Origin: Symbiodinium natans
Lineage: Eukaryota; Sar; Dinophyceae; Suessiales; Symbiodiniaceae
Direction: 5' to 3'
Assembly: GCA_905221605.1 (NCBI GenBank)
Contig: CAJNDS010002098.1
Span: forward strand, 60,001 to 124,000
DNA: 64,000 bases
The position numbers and the translations under genes were made by a program. The notes under the pieces are model-generated. The model had not been told where the DNA came from. It ran no database searches and worked only from the letters and a program-made list of their open reading frames with translations. Below, in pieces: positions 22,301 to 36,598 of the stretch. Positions within the stretch are counted from its first letter, which is position 1, and each line of letters starts with the position of its first letter.

Positions 22301-25300
22301 GGGGCGCCTTGCAAATGGTTATGAGGTACCTGACGCACTCGATGTCGTTCGGGTGCGACCTGTGGATATCCTGCACAGGACTTGCCGCAGTTCTGGTATG
22401 AGCAAACTCTGGCCACAAGCCAGGGCTGTTTGCCGTTCTTCGCTCCGATCCGAACTCAACATGTCCCTACATCCAAAACGCTGCATGGAAGTCATGGATG
22501 CATCCGCAACCCCAAAGACCTCATAGAGCTTCAGGGCAGCTGGATAGGCACCTCAGCGGCGCAAACGACATAAGAGAATCCGTGGCAAAGAAAAGCCGAA
22601 AAGTACGCCACCCTGCGATATTTGCGACGTAGAAGCACGTTCTGCAGCAGAAACGACCGAAAAGTCCTGCACCTGTCATGTATGTATGTCGACAGGAGCA
22701 GCCCGTGCAATTCACAAGGTTGCCCACCTTCCAAGAGGGGCAATCCCCTGCGTTCCGCGAGAAGGAAACGATGTGACCCCTTGTAATGTACGAGGCTTCA
22801 GGCAAAACGATGCGACCCCAGGTAACCTTCCACGATTTCAGGTTTTCACATGCACGTTTTCTGCCCGATCAGCCCTCCCGTTGCCTGCTCCCAGAGCAGG
22901 GAGGGTACTGCCTTGGTTACAAAAGAGCCAGATCAGAGGGCCCATCCTACGCATTGTGTTTGCATTGCAAAGGGGCACTAACCAGGATTTTCCACCCCTC
23001 CCCGTTGCGCCTTCCAAAACGAGAGCCGCGCGGCGGGTTTCAGGACGGCGCCCGAATGCGCCGCAATGCACGCCAGCACCGTCGAAAGGGTGCATGGTTG
23101 ATCGCGTCGCACGGCTTCTGCGCGGCGACGCCCCGGGACCACCAAAGCCGGTAGCCTGTTAGACCTACAGAGCCTATCGGACAACAATCCGGCCACACCA
23201 TGCTACACCTAGAGAGAACAACGGATCATCCCAACAACCGAGGCCCTGCCAGCAAACCTTTCTAGCATCCAGCCCGCTAACAGGCCTAAGTAGTTGTGTT
23301 TCGTGCGTGTTGCGGAATGTATCTGCTTCCGAGGGAAGGGGCATCGGAACAAAGCAGCTGCAGTGCGAGGTCGAACACCCGAAGCCCACGACCCTCAAAC
23401 ATTGAAATCTTCCGGCCCCCAAAACTTAGGGTGAAACATGGTGCAACTCTCAGCTGCCATTAAAAGAGGGACATTTGGTTCACTGTTGCAGCCGGCATGC
23501 CCATCCGTCTGTAGCAAGACGCCACCATGAGCCTCCACTTCACCTGTGAGGAATTCTGTGCATCCCCCAGTGTGAAGAAGCTCAAAAAAATAGGCTCACG
23601 GGTCTCAGCTTTCTTGGGATTAATGTTCGAAGATGCTTGAAGATTACGAAGGCACGCGGAAGGAAGCACGACACAATCAAATCACGAGCAAAACCGGATA
23701 AACTCCACGGCGCGGTCGAACGAGGAGACCTTCTCAGATCACAAGCCCAAAGGAGTTCTTGGACCTCCCATTTTTTGGCTCCAGGATTCCGGGTTTGGAG
23801 CGTTTTGTTGGCTAGGCGGATCAGGTTTAGGCGTAAGGTTCAGGGTTTCGGGGGTTGGGGCTTTTGGCAGTTGAAGTTGGGCATTGAGGCTTGAAATCCA
23901 TGCCTCGTTGGGCTCAATCTGCGATGCCCTGGAGAAGAAGGGGATTGCTGCCTCGTACCTCGGGCGGTTTCATGTAGGGCTTGTATGAAGTTCCTACGCA
24001 GTGCTCCCGGATACACAAAGCCACAAAGCACAAACCCGGAAGGCTACAGCATTGCTTTCATCATGTGAGGCCGCTGTCTGTTGTATTTGGCGCCCTATGA
24101 AAATGCTAGCTACGAGCTTGACTCAAGTTGATCATGAAGCATCTTCTGTGAAGTTTACTCCAGGAGAGGCCCTCCCATTGACCCCCGTGTTTCCCCTGCC
24201 TTGTAGGCACGAACTTACAAGGACAGGTGAAGCTGGGCTCCGCCACATCTCCTGCTTGACGTAGTAGATGCCAAGCCAGGTGATGACATTCATGTCGACC
24301 GGCCAGTATCTGGGTGGGTTCGGGGCTCTTTCCGGGCTCTTCTCTTTCTCTTTCTGAGTGAGACGCGATTTTCGGGTCTCGAGGCTTTGGGTTGGGAATC
24401 GGGGTCCCCCCAGCGAATCATGGATGGACGGGGCCCCAGACACTGCGCGGCGTTGAGGGAAGCTGAAGGACGCAAGATCTCAAAGGATTCTCAAAGGCCC
24501 CCAAGTTGGGCAAACACTCCAGTCCGGCCTGTAAGACTCCAGGTGGTAGTGAAACGCCTGTGTCTCGTCACCCGCTTTGTTGAAGAGGTTGGCGAGACGT
24601 GCCAGGACGCCTGGAGGGTAACGGACAACTACATGGTGAATTCGAAACATAAGCCCAGAACCTACGCCGTAAGCTCCAACAGTACTCCACACAGAACATT
24701 CCTGAAATTCGAAGCCAAGGAGAAGGGCCCCGAGTTGTTTTGCTTCACTGGATCTCTGGGCTCGGGGTTCCGTACGGACCTGGAAGTTGGTTCAAGTACT
24801 CGGGATTGCAGAGAACCCAGGACTTTCGGGACGTGCGCTGTCTGCAACGTGTGAGCAGTTGAGACCACATGGTTTTGCTATTTCTGCGAAGATGTGATTC
24901 TCGGATTCTCGCTCGTGGGGCTCGCTGGGCACCCAAGGATTGAACCCCCAGAGACTGCCGAGGCCAGCTTCAACGCAGAGCCCCCAGTCCATCCCTTGAG
25001 GCCTGGAGGGATTACAGGCCCGAGATTTTCAGGTTCAGAATGACTCGATGACGAAGTTTGGTATAGAAGAATGCACGACCATCAACAGAAAGCGCCGCAC
25101 CGAACTCTGACTCCTGTTCACATGATGCCCCAGAGCCTGGTTTGGAACACTTTCAATGGCTCTTGAACCTGGAAATGAAGCCAGGACCCTCAGACCACCT
25201 GGATCCGTTGGCCGGCCCTTCGGAGATGTGACCTTACGAGGTCGCACAAATGCACTCGCGAGGGTTGCTGTAGGGCCTACCCTGATCCTACACTGACCTT

Positions 25301-28300
25301 ACACCCTGAACCCTAAACCCTACACCCTATGAAGGCAACAGCCCTGCGAGCCCAAAGGCTGCTTCGCACCCTGAAGCCACGAGGGCTTTAAGGACTCGGA
25401 AGGCTCACAGTCGAGGGGAAAGTTGGCAAAGGGTTTGGGGTTTACGGCGTTTACGGTGTTGGGCTAAGTTGAGGAAGGCATGAGAACCCCGAACTGGCAA
25501 CATCCTACGAGAATCGACAGCGGGGACCTGAACATTAAGGCTCATCTAGCCCAGCCCCTCGTACGGGGAAAAATCACCCACGAAGCGCAGCTGCAGAGTG
25601 GCAAGACCCGGCTCTACAAATCCTCCTAACCCACCGAGCCCAAGCCTCGAATATTCAACCCAGACCCATAAGGCACACTTCAGATTCAACATCACCTGAC
25701 ATCAAGTCACATAACATTCATTCTCCTAACAACCCTAATCCCTCAACCCCCTCACGGCGCTCCGGGACCGGGGCCAGGAGTGAGAACCACTCGTGAGCCT
25801 TGGCGTGGTTCCCAAGCTTCTCGTGGATGTCACCCAACCTGGGTGTTTTTTTGGGGGAAAGACCGCGTCTCGTCGTTCGGCTCCCAGAAGGCAACTGACT
25901 CAGGGCTCTGCAACAGAAAAAACCCGTCAGAAACCCTGCAAACTGTGAGTTTACATCCAAAGCTGCGCGGAACGCTTTTGCGTGCATGAACGCTTTTAAG
26001 CCCTTTTGAGCAGCATCCCTGCCTCTTCCCAGTCCAAACCGCCTAGCTTCTTACACAGGAGGTGTTGCCAGAAGCCGCCCTGGAAAGTCGTGTACAGCCC
26101 AGGATCCTACGAGGCTTTGAGGATTTTGGGGATCTTTGGGATCTTGGGAATCTGGAAGCTCGGTGCCCAACTGCCACATCACCTCACAGTTCACCTGAGG
26201 CTTGATTCTGAGTCTCTCAAAGGGTTCTGGTCTTAAACCCTAAACCCTATATCTGCAGGGTGTGTAGGGCAGTGGATACAGGGCTTGTGAGGCTGGATGG
26301 GTTGGGGAGTAGAAGGACTCGTAAGGCAACTTGTAGTTCCCCAAAACCTTAAACCCTCAACGCTGCGCCCCTAAACGCTGCGGTTTAGGATTTAGGGTGC
26401 AGGGTTTGTAAGGCCACCTCTAGCCAGCAGTCGCCCGCATGTTCAAGCCCAAAATTCTTCAGCCAAGAGCCTTCTAGGACTCTAGGTGAGTTTTAGATTC
26501 TTTCAATGCATAGCGCAGAAAGTGGCATGTCTCAATGCCTGCCTGAAGTGAACAGCTGCCGAAACGTACTCAGATGCGTGCGTGAGTGATCGAGTGCAGC
26601 TTGTCGAAGGCCAGGAGGGCCTCTTGGTACCTGGCAGCCCAATGCGATTCTTGCAAAGCCTGAAACGCCTCAAGCGGCTGCACGCGTTGAACCCTACTAT
26701 ATGTGTCGTAATGGTTTCTAGTCGCAGGCCTGTTAGACCCTGTTGTGGGTAAGGCACAATCTCGCAAGCCCAAGCGCAAAGGACCACTGAGCAGCCTAAG
26801 CACTCAGGTCCGGGCTTGCCAATATGCATATTGACCTCGGCAGCTCGAACATGGCGTAGAACCACATGCGTAGGGAGACAGAACACTCAAAGCAAAGGAT
26901 GTCACTCCGAAGGCCTACAAAAAGGCCTTGTGCAAGTAGCAACTATTCAAAGCCCCTGGTTTTTTGGGCAGCTCAGGAGGGAAGAAAAATGCCGCCGCGG
27001 CACCAAGCCCAAGTTGTAGATGGCCTCCAGGCAATCTGCGCTTACCCCGATGGCCTGCACCAGATATCGGAGCAGGCAGCAGGCGGGAGCAAGGTTGCAA
27101 GGATTGTCGGAGAAGCCCCAATCTCCAGGGGAGCTATTGGCTTCTGTCCTATTTTGGGATGATGGGTTTTGGTGCAGGCTCGATGACTTCTACCCAGCAG
27201 GACTTCGGGTTCCGAGGGTTCTTTACGACTTAGTGGGTTCTCGGTCTCATCTCCGTCCGCCTCAAGATAAACCTCCTTTGCTCGCTCGAACTCGTCATTC
27301 ATGAACATGCCTGAGCAGCCCATGTACAGAAGCTAAAGAGCTTCAGGATGTTTCAGGGATTAGGGAGCACATTGAAGAAATGATCGAGGCTGGTTGACAG
27401 ATTTGCAGATATGGTGGCACCTCCTTCGAAAAGGCCCACAGGCTGAATGTGCCAGGCGCAGGAACGACGAACAGCAACAAGCAACACGGAGCCAGCGAAC
27501 GCAACGACAGTGCGAGAATGTTTTAACAGGTGTAGGTGTGGCTCCTGAGGTGGACCTGAACCAAGAGCCTCATCACCGCTTCTGGGAACGGCTCGCGCCA
27601 TGGTGGGACTCCTGGCCTCAAAGAGCAGTGAGCTGACCCCATCAGAGGCCATGAGCCCACCCAGCAGCAGGAGAGAAGACATGCAGCACACCGGCAAAAC
27701 CGGATCGCACTGATGTCTATTCTATGCATGTCCCATGAGCGAGCCACTGTCGCATGCGGCTCAGCTCGAGATTGAGTCTGTAAAGGGCTCGCCGATCCTT
27801 CTGAAATTGCCTTTCCCACCCCAACTATCTATCTCTATGCGTGTGTGGGCTCTGAGGGAATTTTTCCTCGTTGCTTTGCCGCGGTGACTCGACCCCATCT
27901 TTCGAGATGCTAGGGTGGGTCATATCAACCACGAACGATTTCCCACCCCAACTATCTCATTCACGTTCTTCCTGCTCGGCATCTAGAATCTAGTCCATGG
28001 GGCCAACGCAAGACAGGCGTATACACACACAGAGCAGCGGCTCCCCAATCCGAATCCCATAAAACGTAGCCTGCGAAGAAGTGGGCTCTAGTGGGACGCT
28101 CTTTTAGAGTCGTCTGGTTCATGAAACCTTTTATGGCTGCAATTGGCAGGCTCCGGTTCCCTCGGCCCTGCACCGCTCCCACCGCAGCCGACCACCGATT
28201 TTATGCGGACTTGGGAGTGCACAGGCAATTGGCAGGCTCCGGTTCCGCTCCGACTTGCTGGATGTCCATGCCAACAGGACTCAGGCCGCACGCAACATCC

Positions 28301-31300
28301 GGGCGCAAATCGGACTGGCGCCTCCTCCCATCTGCATGCAACAGCCACCTGAATTGAAAACTCTCGACTTTATGCTGCGGTAGAGTTTAGAGCCAACTTT
28401 CAGTCAGAATCTTGACGTTGACTCTGGGACATGCCGTTGATGAGTCATCCGTTGGTCCTGCGAGGGCCTCGTACATGAAAAGCCGAACACAAAATCAATC
28501 ATCACGCTGCGGACAGCCTTGAGCTCGAAGCCCTTCTAAGACTACTATTTGCTTAGGAGCCCTCCCCCCCCCCCCCCAAAAAAAAAAAAATCGAACATGT
28601 TCTTCCTTATATAAAGGTAAAATAGGGATTATTACTGTCTATTTTTTTTTTGGGGGGGGGGGGGGGCTCTTAAGCAAATAGTAGAAGAACCTCCAAATGC
28701 GGCGGGAGCTGCAGTTGCCCTTGTTCACGAGGGCTCGAGCCTCAAGTTGTTCAAACAAGGCTTCGTCTGCCAGGGACCTACCGGAAGCTTTCGGTTTAAC
28801 TCTGAAGTTTAAGCTCGCTGGGTTTGGGGAAGGCTCATAACCCTGAGCAAAAGTCTACGTGAATCTTTAACCCTCAACCTAACCTCCAAACCTCTGACCG
28901 CGCTAGGGACGACTAGGTTGTCTAAGAACTGCGCCTCTCGCTGCCCCAAAGCCTGCGTGATGCTAAACCCTGAACCCCACACCCTAAACCCTAAACCCTC
29001 TGACGAGTCATGGTGCAGGTCCCTTCAAGAGGGAATGGGAACGTGGAAGCTTCGAAGCCTCGCTTGGTTTGTGAAGGTTTTTATACCTTCAGAACCCTAA
29101 ACCCCCTTTTTTTGCAGGCTCTTCTTCTACAACTCCTTAAAGGATTTCTTTGGTAACCTACAACAAAGTAGGTTTTGGGTTCTTAAGGTAGGGCTGGGCT
29201 TCCGTTGGGAGTGACGCACAAGATCACTCCAACCATCACACCACCTCAACAACCCTGATACTTCTGTTTGCTTGAGAACCCCCCCAAAAAACTTGGTAGC
29301 CCAGCAACCATGCTTATGATAAGGGTACCGTTCTTGGGGTTGGTTACCTTGAACCAAAAAGAAAGGGGCAAAAGGGCTAGCAAGAAAAACATAAGGGCAA
29401 TATACGGAGAGCGGACGGCTTAAGGGCCGGACGTTGTAGCGGTCTGCCTTCACCTTAGAACATCACCATCGCTTAGCTCCAGGGGGTTTAGGGTTTAGGG
29501 CTGAGGAGTTTATGGTTCAGGGTTTAGGGTGGCGGAGGCTGGGGATTTTGAAAACTAAGGGTTAAGGCTTGAGATACAGGCCTCCAGCAAGACTGTCCAT
29601 CAAATCCCTAAACACTAACCAACCCTAACCCCTAACCTCTAAACCCTAAACCCAAACTCATAGATCCTTAAAGGCCTTCAGGCCCTACAGGCTCGGAGTT
29701 ACGTCTCAAAGGTCGGCACTTTGCATTATAAAAGGTTGAACTGAGTCGCCGCGATATCTGCGTACTTCTCTGCTTGTGTGTGCTCCGCCTCCAGGAAGTA
29801 GAGGAAGGACCTGAGCTGGCAGAGCCTAGTGATGGAGAGCGCACGAAGAACCAATGCAGTGTTTCACAAAATGCCTTATGAGGATTTCCCGAAACCATGG
29901 AAACCTGCAATTTTTGTCTAGTCCTCTGTCCACCCAAGTCATAGGTTTCTGGCATCCTTCCGAGATGTTTCGGGATTGGCCCGGGCCTTAACAAAAGAGT
30001 CCTGCGGTTTGGTTTGGAAAGGGCTCCTGCTAAGGGAGGAGGCACCCTGTGATGGTTGAGGATCACAATAGGAACAGAAAGCAATACAACGCCATTCCTT
30101 GCAAAACACTAGCTCTGAGATGTGGGCAGATTCGTTGCAGCACACGCCATCAGTGAGGGCTCCTTCCGCTCGAACTTTTTCAGCACCTTGCAGGGCATCC
30201 GGCTGTCGGGTAGGTTTTGAGGCTGAGGGTAAGCCGACTGGCTCGTCAGGACCGCAGAGCCCGAAACCCCGAACTTGTGGGCAGGTTTCCTCTAGAAGTG
30301 GAGGAACACATCGCCGATCCCTAAAACCTGCAGTCAGGTCCCTAAACCCTAAACCCTAAACTCGCGAGACGAGTAGACTTGTGGCCGCTTCCTGCTAATT
30401 GCTTAAGAACACCAAAAGAGTAAAAACAATACTCCCTATATTGCCCTTAATAAGGAATAGTTTTTGTGTTTTTTGGGGGTTCTTAAGCAATTAGTAGCTT
30501 GTGGTAGCAATTGTTGAGAGCCCCTTCAGATGCAAACGCCGCAGCGCCCAAGCACCTGAATGGCCTGATCAAACTCCTTGCGCCGCAGGAAGAAGCAAGA
30601 CCTGGGCTTTAGGGTTTAGGGCATAGGGTTGAAGGTTTGGGGTTTAGCTCCTCGGAGATGGGCTCTAAAGGCAGGGATTAGGGTTTAGGATTTAAGGTTT
30701 AGGATTTGGGGCTTGAGGGTTTGGGGTTCAACAGCTGAGGTTTCTCGAAGAAAAGAAGGATCAGGGGACTCGGGCATGTCACCCAAAACCGCTGAACTCC
30801 ATGGTGGTATATGGCGCAAGGCAAGCCCGCCCACCCCCCCTCCGCATGAGCGGACTGGCACCTGCCTCTAGAGTCGTAAGGGGCTGCCTTTTTCAGGAGG
30901 CAGCAAAGGCCTGAGGAACTTTACGGCCTGAGTTCAGGGATGTCAATCGCCTGCGGGCGGAAATAAGGGGAGATGCCCTGGAACAGGATTCCAGCATCCG
31001 AGGGGGCACCGAAGACCCTAAACCCTAAACCCAAAACCCTAAACCCCAAGGCCCTCGCTTGGCAATCTCCAGCTCCGAACCGATCCGGGGGAAGCCATGG
31101 TGGTTCAGTGAGTCGATGACCTCGGTACAGTGCGCAGTAACCATCTCATGACAAGCGCACTCTTTTGCGGCTTCGTTGTTGGGATGTTCCCGCTTGTACT
31201 AACCGTCCTTAATGGGGATTATAGTGCCTCCTATTATGTTCCCTATTCAGGACTGCTAGTAAAGGGGGGAACATCCTAAGTTGGTTACTTTATCAGAGAA

Positions 31301-34300
31301 CCTTGAACCAAAAAACCGGAAAAGGGCACCATTGGGTTACCCAGAGTGTAGGGACAGCTTTACTTGGCGATCCGGCGCTACGGAAAAAGGCTGTTTTGCT
31401 TTTGGCACGAGTATGCACGAGTACCATGAGAAATGTGAAGAAATGTCGGGGGGGAGATCCGGAAGAAGGCCAGCTTGCTTTTCATCTTTCTGCCACGATG
31501 GCCTGAGGACCACCGACACTTGCAGAAGGCCGCCAAAAGGCTGCGGCAGCCTTTCTCCCGGGATGTGGTGGGCCACCGGGCTGTTAAGAAATTCTGTTTC
31601 GGGAGTTCAGCTCCCAACCGCTAAACGTCACCTCAAGGCTGAGGGCATTCAAGAACATGGCGGAGTAAGATGATGCATGGTCGTTCAGGTTGAGCCCGGG
31701 GGGTGCTCTCTTCTTTCCTCCTCCCTGTGGTTTCAGGTGTAGGGCGGCGCATGAGCGTGCCCTAAACTCAAATCTGCCTTCCCAAGCCTCCGACCCAGTC
31801 GAAGCCTGCAACTTCCGTCTTCTCGATGACCTGCCGGGCGCACAAAATGTATGCCTTCAACCGCTTCAACCTACCAAATGCCCTGACAAGAGAAGAATTC
31901 GTCTCCTCGGTTTGAAAACCATAGCACCATCTCCTCAGAATGCTCCGTGAACGCCCTCAACCCTTTAGAATAAAACTCCGAAGTTCGAAGCCCTGAATCC
32001 CAACCCCAAACGCAGCATCCAATGGCATCCAACAGAAACAGGCCAAGGAACTGGAGCGATGAGGTTGGCCTCAGCTGTAGGGTTTAGGGTTTGGGGGTGC
32101 TTCTTGGGGCCTTCTGGGCATGCTCTTTTTTTGAACTCTTTAAAAAAGGGCTGCTCAGCTGAGTGGCGGCGTTGACGATGAACCTGGCTGCCTCCCTCTG
32201 GCGTCGCTTGATGTCCTCAGCAACTAGGACTTTAAAACAGGGTCGTGAGAGTGGCAGGGCTTCTTGTTCAAAATTTCGGCCATTTGGGCTTCGGAGGCTG
32301 ATCCTACAGCCACAAGATTTCGGTTTTCATTGCTTGGGGGTGCGTCAGGTGCACACAAAGGGGCTTGGTTGAGGTAATGTCGGTGCTTCGTGTATTCAGT
32401 CTTCCAAGCTTCTGTTGAGCCTGCTTTGGGGGCAGCCACAGCTCATGTGTGCGTGTTTGGGGCGATTACAAGGCATCGAGGAACCTTTCAGATGTGTGAT
32501 GGGCTTGAGGCGGGATTGAGCAATGTCTGGGTTCTAGGAGCTTTGGATCTGCAAAGCTACTCCCTGCCTCACGCAGCGCATCGTCGCCCTCGGTGAGGTT
32601 CCGAGTGGCGCTCTCCTTTCACAGTGCAGGGGTGACTGATGCTGATATTGCTACTGATATTCGTTCTAAAACACTCATGCGGACACTTCTTGGAATGCTC
32701 GTGTGCCTGGTTTGGAAAGTTCATAAAGTGAAATTGAGTCGTAAAAGTACTAGTAAACCCTAACCTCTAAACCCTAAAGCCTGAACCCTAAACCCTAACT
32801 TTTCGAGTAACGGCAAGAGTACTGGCACCGATAATCCTAGGTCTGCTCTTCAGGTCTTACTGATATACTGGTGATTGTCGTACTCACTATGTTCTTCTGT
32901 GCTGCGCTTCTGTTGGTCTGTCGTACTGTGCATGTTTTCGGTTCCGTCTTTCTCAAGTTCTAGTCTGACATGTCATTTTCTTTGTGGTTTTCTTCCCAAC
33001 AACCGAAGGGTTGGGTTTCTATCTGCAGAGGCGGGGGGTAGAGGCGGGGGGCGAGTTGTCACGGAACGGGACGCAACGGAACTTGATCATCTCTGTCTTG
33101 CTGGCCATGGGGTTGCACAGCTGGGTTAATGCATCTTTCTATCATGTGTCCCTTTCTTTCTTCCTGTCTTTCTGTTGCCCGACCCCCACCTAAACGAGCC
33201 CCGGACAAAAAGGCGCCACTCCAACTAATCAAGGCCAACAATCTAGCCCGGAACCATACTGCAAAACCATGGCAGCTTCTGCTTTGGGTTTCCAAATTCA
33301 TTCTGTACATGCACCCGTTGCCCTCGTACGTACTTTGGGTACTAGGCCCCGCGTGCACGGAATTAGCTTCCAGAGTGTACAGGGTTCCTGGAGGCGCAAT
33401 CATGTTTGCTGCGGGGTATTGCAGGCTTAGCGATTTTGTGTTGAATGCTTGTACGCTGAGTGGGTCAAGTCGGGCTTAGCCTTCAAGATTCTCAACAACG
33501 GCAGTTGCCCACCCCTTCTCAAGGGCGCAACTGCCAATGCACACATGCTCTGGAACTCCATACTAGTGGCCGTCATAGAAAGCCCAGCACGTTTATGTAC
33601 TCAACCTCCGCTCGAAACCAATCCACTTGTTGCAGGAAGGTCGCCCTAAACTCCAAGAAATGACCGGGGGTGAGGGTCAAATTGGGTGCAAAGGCAGGTC
33701 CTGCTTCTGCTGCTCGGTTTGACCAAGCTCGATCTCCTGCACGGCTGCGGGTCTGCTTCTTTGGGGTCTTGGGGTTTGGATCTATGCTCTCCAAGGCCAG
33801 TGAACCCTGAAAACCTCAAAATCCTCAGTTGAGCCCGAAACACTAAACCCAAGCCTTTGAATCTGTCACCATATCAAGCTATACCAAGAGGGGCCGACAA
33901 TGGTGCTCTCAGAAAGCTGGAGCAGCAAGTCTGCACGCTGGCTGCGGCGATTTAGTGTCTTGGGAGGAGGAATAAGGATGCTTAAGAAACCCTAAACCGC
34001 AACCTAAGTTCGGTTGATATGGGTGGTGGGTTCTTGGTTAACACTCCTCCTCTTCGTCGAAGTCCTCCAGGCCGACTTGCTCAATGTTCAGCCTGGGGAT
34101 GGAGAAGCAACTTCAGTTGCAGTGGCCTTTGCGAGTTTTCTCAGGACAACTTAGCCTCAAGAGATTTGACCAGAAGAGCTGAAATCCCCGCATTTGGGGC
34201 CTGAGCAGCTTTTCCCTTCCGGGAAAAAGGTGCTTGATGAGAAGCCTATCATGTCCCCCCCATCACCTCCCTGACCCACTCGGAAAATTGGAACACAGAA

Positions 34301-36565
34301 GCACAGTAGAAGAACCTCTCAAAACAACGAAGCCTACAGTACCATGAGCAAATACCTTAAACAATGCCTCAAAAGGCAAACCTGATCCACTTGCTGGGCC
34401 CCGGCAGTTTCAGAAAGCCACTCTTCATCTTGTCCTCGCTGCATTGCGAGTTCCGGCATAGGGTGTTGGGTAGCGTTGGGCTTATGGTTCAGAACCTGCT
34501 GCGTCTCACAATATCCAACGCAATGCGATGTATAGAGAGCCCCAGCCCCAAAACAGGGAAAGGATACCACGTTGCACTACTTTGGGACCCCACCTGTCCC
34601 CCCACACAAATCCCAATACCGCTTTCTTCCACTTTGACCCGGCTACCTCAAACTTCCAGCACTCTTCCGCTAGCTTTGGGGTGCAATGGGTGGGTTTTGA
34701 TGCCAAGTCATGGGTGAGGTTTGGTGGATTTGGGTAACAGGAATTGGCACAGAGGGCCATTGAAGCGCCCCCTGTCACGCGTACCACTCATCACCAGCCG
34801 TCTGCTGCCATGGGTCCTTGTCACCAAGAGCGTAGTAGCAGAGGATCAAGTTGAAACCTGTGCTGGCCAAGTGCCCTTTCTGCGGCAGCGGTAGCTCTGC
34901 ATGGTGCCCCCACTCACTACCCTCTCAACCCTGTCCCACGAGAATTCATTGCCGACTCTGGGCTGCACAGCCCGTTTAGCATCACAACCTACAACGCCGC
35001 CCGTAAGACTCTTAACCGAAAGCCCGAGGGGCCTTTCGAAAGGGTCCATGCCCCCTCTAAATCCAATTGACCCTGAAGCTGCCCGGAGCCGCAAAACCCC
35101 TAAACCCCTAAACTCTAAGCCCGAAACATCGTAAAATTTCTGAGCCCGGGCCCAATGCCAAGAAAACTTCGAGCATTCGCAGCAACGGCGCAGCGTTCTT
35201 GAGTCCCGGACCCGTCATGAAGTCCAAGTGCTGCGCGCCGTGCATCAGCAAGTTCTCATACCTGAGTTTAGGGCCCGCATGGAGCTTGTGGATGTATGCC
35301 TTTGGAGTTGATCACATGTTTCCACAAACTTTTGTGTTTGGGAGGCTTGCGAGATTTAGGCCAAGATGTTTGGCCATGGCCGACAGTCACTGACAAACCC
35401 TTTTTAACACCGAGGCTACGGCTACGGGCACAAGTCAAGCAATCCCTACCGCAAATCTGCAACTTGGTAGCTCAGTAACCATATTATAACAAGGGTACAC
35501 TCTTTGGGGTTGGTTACTTTGTAAGGGCACCTTGAACCAACAAAACGGGCAAAAGGCTATCACTGGGCTACCAAGGTAAGTGGAGATTGAACAACCCTGC
35601 AACAGCATCGAGCAGCCCAGGGGTCTGCCACCTCAATTTCAGTCCTTAAGCAAGGCTAAACACCCCCTAACATCCCCTAACCACCCCTAACCGCAAACAC
35701 CCCCCCCCCCCCCCCCAAGAAAAAAAAAAATAAATAAATAAAATAAAATAAATAAACACACATGCGCATCACTCGCGCAACCTCCCACCAAACTCCAACA
35801 CTCGACCCCTCGCGCGATCCCAAGCGTGCGCTCTTGTGGTGTTAGGGTGTCGGCGAGTCGATGGCATCCGGAAACTGGTGCATCTTGAAGAAGGCGTGGC
35901 CTCAGAAAATTGGGGGCTTGAGGCCAGGATCTAGGATGGCCCTTACAACCCCTGTGTTCTTAGATATGATCCTCTTCAAACCCAACAAGGGAAAATACAA
36001 AATAGACCAAGGGCCTGCCTAGGGATTGGGGTTGAGGATGCGTTTGGCATGTCAAGTTCTGGCTTTCAAGAACAAACAAGAGTAGAATGATTGGGGGCTG
36101 AGAGATAGTGGTAGGTTTGTTCATGCAACCCCCATTTCGCCTGCCCTTGTCTCAGTTCATGTGGAGTCGGTGTGGGTGGTTAATAGAGCTTGCTTCCCCG
36201 CGTCTGCCTTACGAGTGCCAGAAGAAATCTTCCCGGGCTCCCTCTGCTGTCTGGTGTTTCGACTGACTAGGCGTGAGAACTATGACACACCAAGCGACCA
36301 GAGAACTGGTCGTCTCGAAAACCAAACCTGTCCGCTCTGTTTTCTGTTTCTTGGCTACCTGTGTGAAAAAAGTTGATATCCAACCACCAAGGGACAGGCT
36401 GAGTTTCTGAGACTTCGTTCATCGTTTTGATCCAAGGGTCCAAGCAGTTCGCTCGTGAGTTTGGGTTGCCCCACAACGTCATTCCTGTGGTAGAAGGCAT
36501 CTGACTGATACAGTATTGGACCGACCGCAAAAGCGGATGGCACATGAGAAGGAGAATGACAGAGA

Positions 36566-36598
<33 letters not shown>

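Noticed and set aside
33573-33794. Minus-strand ORF with QQVDWFRAEVEYIN, considered as the IFT88 GFDW or acidic-loop region
   Set aside because: GFDW was found at 31795-31830 and the frame here fits no IFT88 junction.
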